64,000 bases of DNA from Bombiscardovia asteroides_K (GTDB lineage Bacteria; Actinomycetota; Actinomycetes; Actinomycetales; Bifidobacteriaceae): positions 806,001 to 870,000 of the forward strand of contig NZ_CP181447.1 in NCBI RefSeq assembly GCF_048001765.1, written 5' to 3'. The notes beneath the pieces are model-generated. The model saw only the letters and a list, made by a program, of their open reading frames with translations, had not been told where the DNA came from and did not search any database. The position numbers and the translations under genes are program-made. Below are positions 62,356 through 64,000 of this stretch, one piece after another. The stretch's first letter is position 1. Each line of letters begins with the position of its first letter.

Positions 62356-63876
62356 TCAGCGCACGGCGTTCATCCACTGCTCCTTGGTGGCCTTCTCGGC
62401 CTCCAATTCCTGCTTCTTGGCCGGATCCTGCTCGGCGGCGATCCGCCGGTCCAGATCCTTAAGCTGGGCGGTCAGCTGCTGCTCGAAGCTGGAGACTCGG
62501 GCATCGGCCTCGGGGTCGGACTGATTCCAGGCGGCATCCTCAACGGCCTTGATCTGCCTGTCTACGGCATCCATCCTGCCCTCAATACGACGCACGTCGT
62601 CACGGGGAACGAAGCCAATGGCATCCCATTCCTCCTGAATCTTGGCCAGTTCCTGGCGGGCCTGCTTGGCGGCCTTGGTGTCCTTGACGGGCAGTAGGGC
62701 CTCAGCCTTGGCCACCAGGGCCTCCTTCTTGGTCAGGTTCTCACGCTCGTTGACCGAGGTCTTGTCACGGTCGGCCTGGCGGGCGTTGAAGAAGACATCC
62801 GCGGCCTGGCGGAAGCGAGCCCATAGAGCATCGTCATCCTGACGTCCTGCACGTCCGGCCTGCTTCCAGCGGTCCATGAGCTCGTTGAACTGGTGAGAGG
62901 TGGGTCCCCAGTCGGTGGAGTCCTTGATCTGGTCGGCCTCAGCGATGATCTCGTCCTTGATCCGCTTGGTTTCGGCCCGCTGGGCGTCACGCTGCTGGGC
63001 CCACTTGCGGTGGGCCTGGTTGAAGGTGGTGCGGGCGGAGGAGAAGCGCTTCCAGAGCGCGTCCGCATCTGCCTTGTCGATGCGGATGGTGGTGCGCTGG
63101 TGGTGCTGCCACTGCTCGAAGAGGGAACTGAACTTGTCCGATGTGGAACGCCAGTTGGTGGAGTCGCCCAAGGAGGCGGCCAGCTCTTCAGCCTTCTCCA
63201 CAATGGCGGTCCGCTCCTTGATGGCCTTGGCCATGGCGTCCTTGCGGGCCTGTGCCAGCTCGGCCTTACGGGCCTGCCCCTGCTCGGCCAGTTGGTCCAG
63301 CTGTGTGCGCAGGGCGGCGAGGTCGCCGACGGCCTCGGGCTGGCTGGTCTCCTCCTTGAGCGAGGCTACGGACTCGTCGATTTCGTGGGCCTTGATCTTG
63401 GGGCTGCGCAGCCGGGAGGCGAAGAGGTTCAACTTCTCCTTGAGGTCCAGGTATCGGCGGGCATAGAGATTTAGGGCCTCCTTGGCATCAGCGTTGGGGA
63501 ACTGGCCCACCTGGCGCTCCTGGTCGCCCTCGCGGACGAAGACGTTGCCCTGCTCGTCCACCCGGCCGAAGGCTTCTGCCTTGTCTATCTCCTCCTGGCT
63601 GTATGTGGGAGCGGCGGGAGCGGCCTTGACGTGAGGGGCCTTGCGGGCCAGGGCTGCAGGCGAGGGGACTGCTTTGGGCTTTGCCGGCTTAGGTGCAGCG
63701 GGTGCTGGCGCAGGCGCTTCGACAGTTGCAGGCTGGGGCTCAGCCGGCACCTGTGCGGTCTGTCCCTGTCCGGCTTCGGGTGTTGTCGCAGCGGCGACCT
63801 GGCCCTCCGCGTCCGCGGTGTGCTCCTCCTGCGGTGTCGAGGTGTTCTCGGGTGTGATGGCGGTGTTGTCGGCCAT
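62356..63876 (-). CDS. DUF349 repeat protein
   Basis: About 506 residues. After an Ala/Pro/Gln-rich N-terminal segment (1-90, compositionally simple) the protein is almost entirely helical coiled-coil with several DUF349 repeats: e.g. LWKRFSSARTTFNQAHRKWA, DDALWARFRQAADVFFNARQ and TKKEALVAKAEALLPV. Such proteins are widespread in actinobacteria and their function is unresolved. ATG 63876 follows AAGGAG at six bases; an in-frame ATG at 63930 also has an AGGAGG site and would add 18 residues. A TATACT hexamer near 63944 may be its -10. It converges with rel. Confidence 0.85.
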   Translation of the reverse strand: MADNTAITPENTSTPQEEHTADAEGQVAAATTPEAGQGQTAQVPAEPQPATVEAPAPAPAAPKPAKPKAVPSPAALARKAPHVKAAPAAPTYSQEEIDKAEAFGRVDEQGNVFVREGDQERQVGQFPNADAKEALNLYARRYLDLKEKLNLFASRLRSPKIKAHEIDESVASLKEETSQPEAVGDLAALRTQLDQLAEQGQARKAELAQARKDAMAKAIKERTAIVEKAEELAASLGDSTNWRSTSDKFSSLFEQWQHHQRTTIRIDKADADALWKRFSSARTTFNQAHRKWAQQRDAQRAETKRIKDEIIAEADQIKDSTDWGPTSHQFNELMDRWKQAGRAGRQDDDALWARFRQAADVFFNARQADRDKTSVNERENLTKKEALVAKAEALLPVKDTKAAKQARQELAKIQEEWDAIGFVPRDDVRRIEGRMDAVDRQIKAVEDAAWNQSDPEADARVSSFEQQLTAQLKDLDRRIAAEQDPAKKQELEAEKATKEQWMNAVR

Positions 63877-64000
63877 GGCCAGCTCCTTAGGCTTGTGTGT
63901 TGGAGAGATCGCAAAATATGGCAATACCATTTTCCTTGACCTCCTATAGTATAGGTTCTTATGGCAAAAGGCACATCTCTATCCGGTTTTCCTGAATGGC

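Overview
The window looks like a chromosomal segment of a high-GC actinobacterium, almost certainly a Bifidobacterium or close relative. The evidence is gene content and order: miaB-miaA, ftsK-pgsA-cinA-clgR-DUF3046-recA-recX, hpf-secA, a sigA / topoisomerase IV region, and sepH next to DUF4193-dut-rel, together with actinobacterial domains of unknown function (DUF3710, DUF3159, DUF3046, DUF4192, DUF4193). The species cannot be read from the sequence alone. Almost everything is conserved housekeeping sequence. No prophage, insertion sequence, CRISPR array, tRNA or rRNA was recognised.

Layout. 1-11 kb: the end of a peptide ABC transporter (permease tail and a fused double ATPase), DUF3710 and DUF3159 proteins, a TRAM-type RNA methyltransferase, a short lipoprotein, a CtpE-like P-type ATPase and aconitase, closed by a strong terminator. 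11-20 kb: a Bax-inhibitor-1 family membrane protein and then two tandem ~3.6 kb genes for large surface proteins, the accessory part of the window. 20-25.7 kb: aldo/keto reductase, a small alarmone synthetase, MiaB/MiaA, a MerR regulator with a palindromic operator in its promoter, and a Fic-like protein with a degenerate motif. 25.8-33.3 kb: FtsK, PgsA, CinA-like protein, ClgR-type regulator, DUF3046, LexA-box-controlled RecA, and RecX. 33.3-43.9 kb: RNase P RNA (minus strand), HPF, SecA, TrpD, a small membrane protein, a phospholipid acyltransferase, a PASTA Ser/Thr kinase and a polyprenyl diphosphate synthase. 44-57.7 kb: DUF4192 protein, principal sigma factor, ParE, a giant Lhr helicase, ParC and an alkaline-phosphatase-fold protein. 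57.7-64 kb: SepH, DUF4193, dUTPase, bifunctional Rel and a DUF349 coiled-coil protein.

The most interesting system is the tandem pair at 12184-19904. Both genes encode secreted proteins with a signal peptide, a Pro/Ser/Thr-rich linker, two InlB-type B-repeats, a degenerate beta-propeller, a seven-repeat RCC1 beta-propeller and an LPxAG-type cell-wall sorting signal. The second copy has an uninterrupted 14-G run just after the signal peptide. A shift of one base in either direction reaches a stop codon within eight codons, which is the layout expected of a phase-variable ON/OFF switch. The first copy has the same site broken by a T (G7-T-G6), so it should be much more stable. Two more long homopolymers (13 C and 11 G) lie in the spacer between the genes. 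I infer a contingency locus made of one variable and one locked paralogue of a surface adhesin.

Functional themes: translation and RNA modification (MiaA/B, RNA methyltransferase, HPF, rnpB), stringent response (Rel plus a small alarmone synthetase), DNA repair and segregation (RecA/RecX, FtsK, topoisomerase IV, Lhr), and envelope synthesis and division (PgsA, acyltransferase, polyprenyl synthase, PASTA kinase, SepH, SecA).
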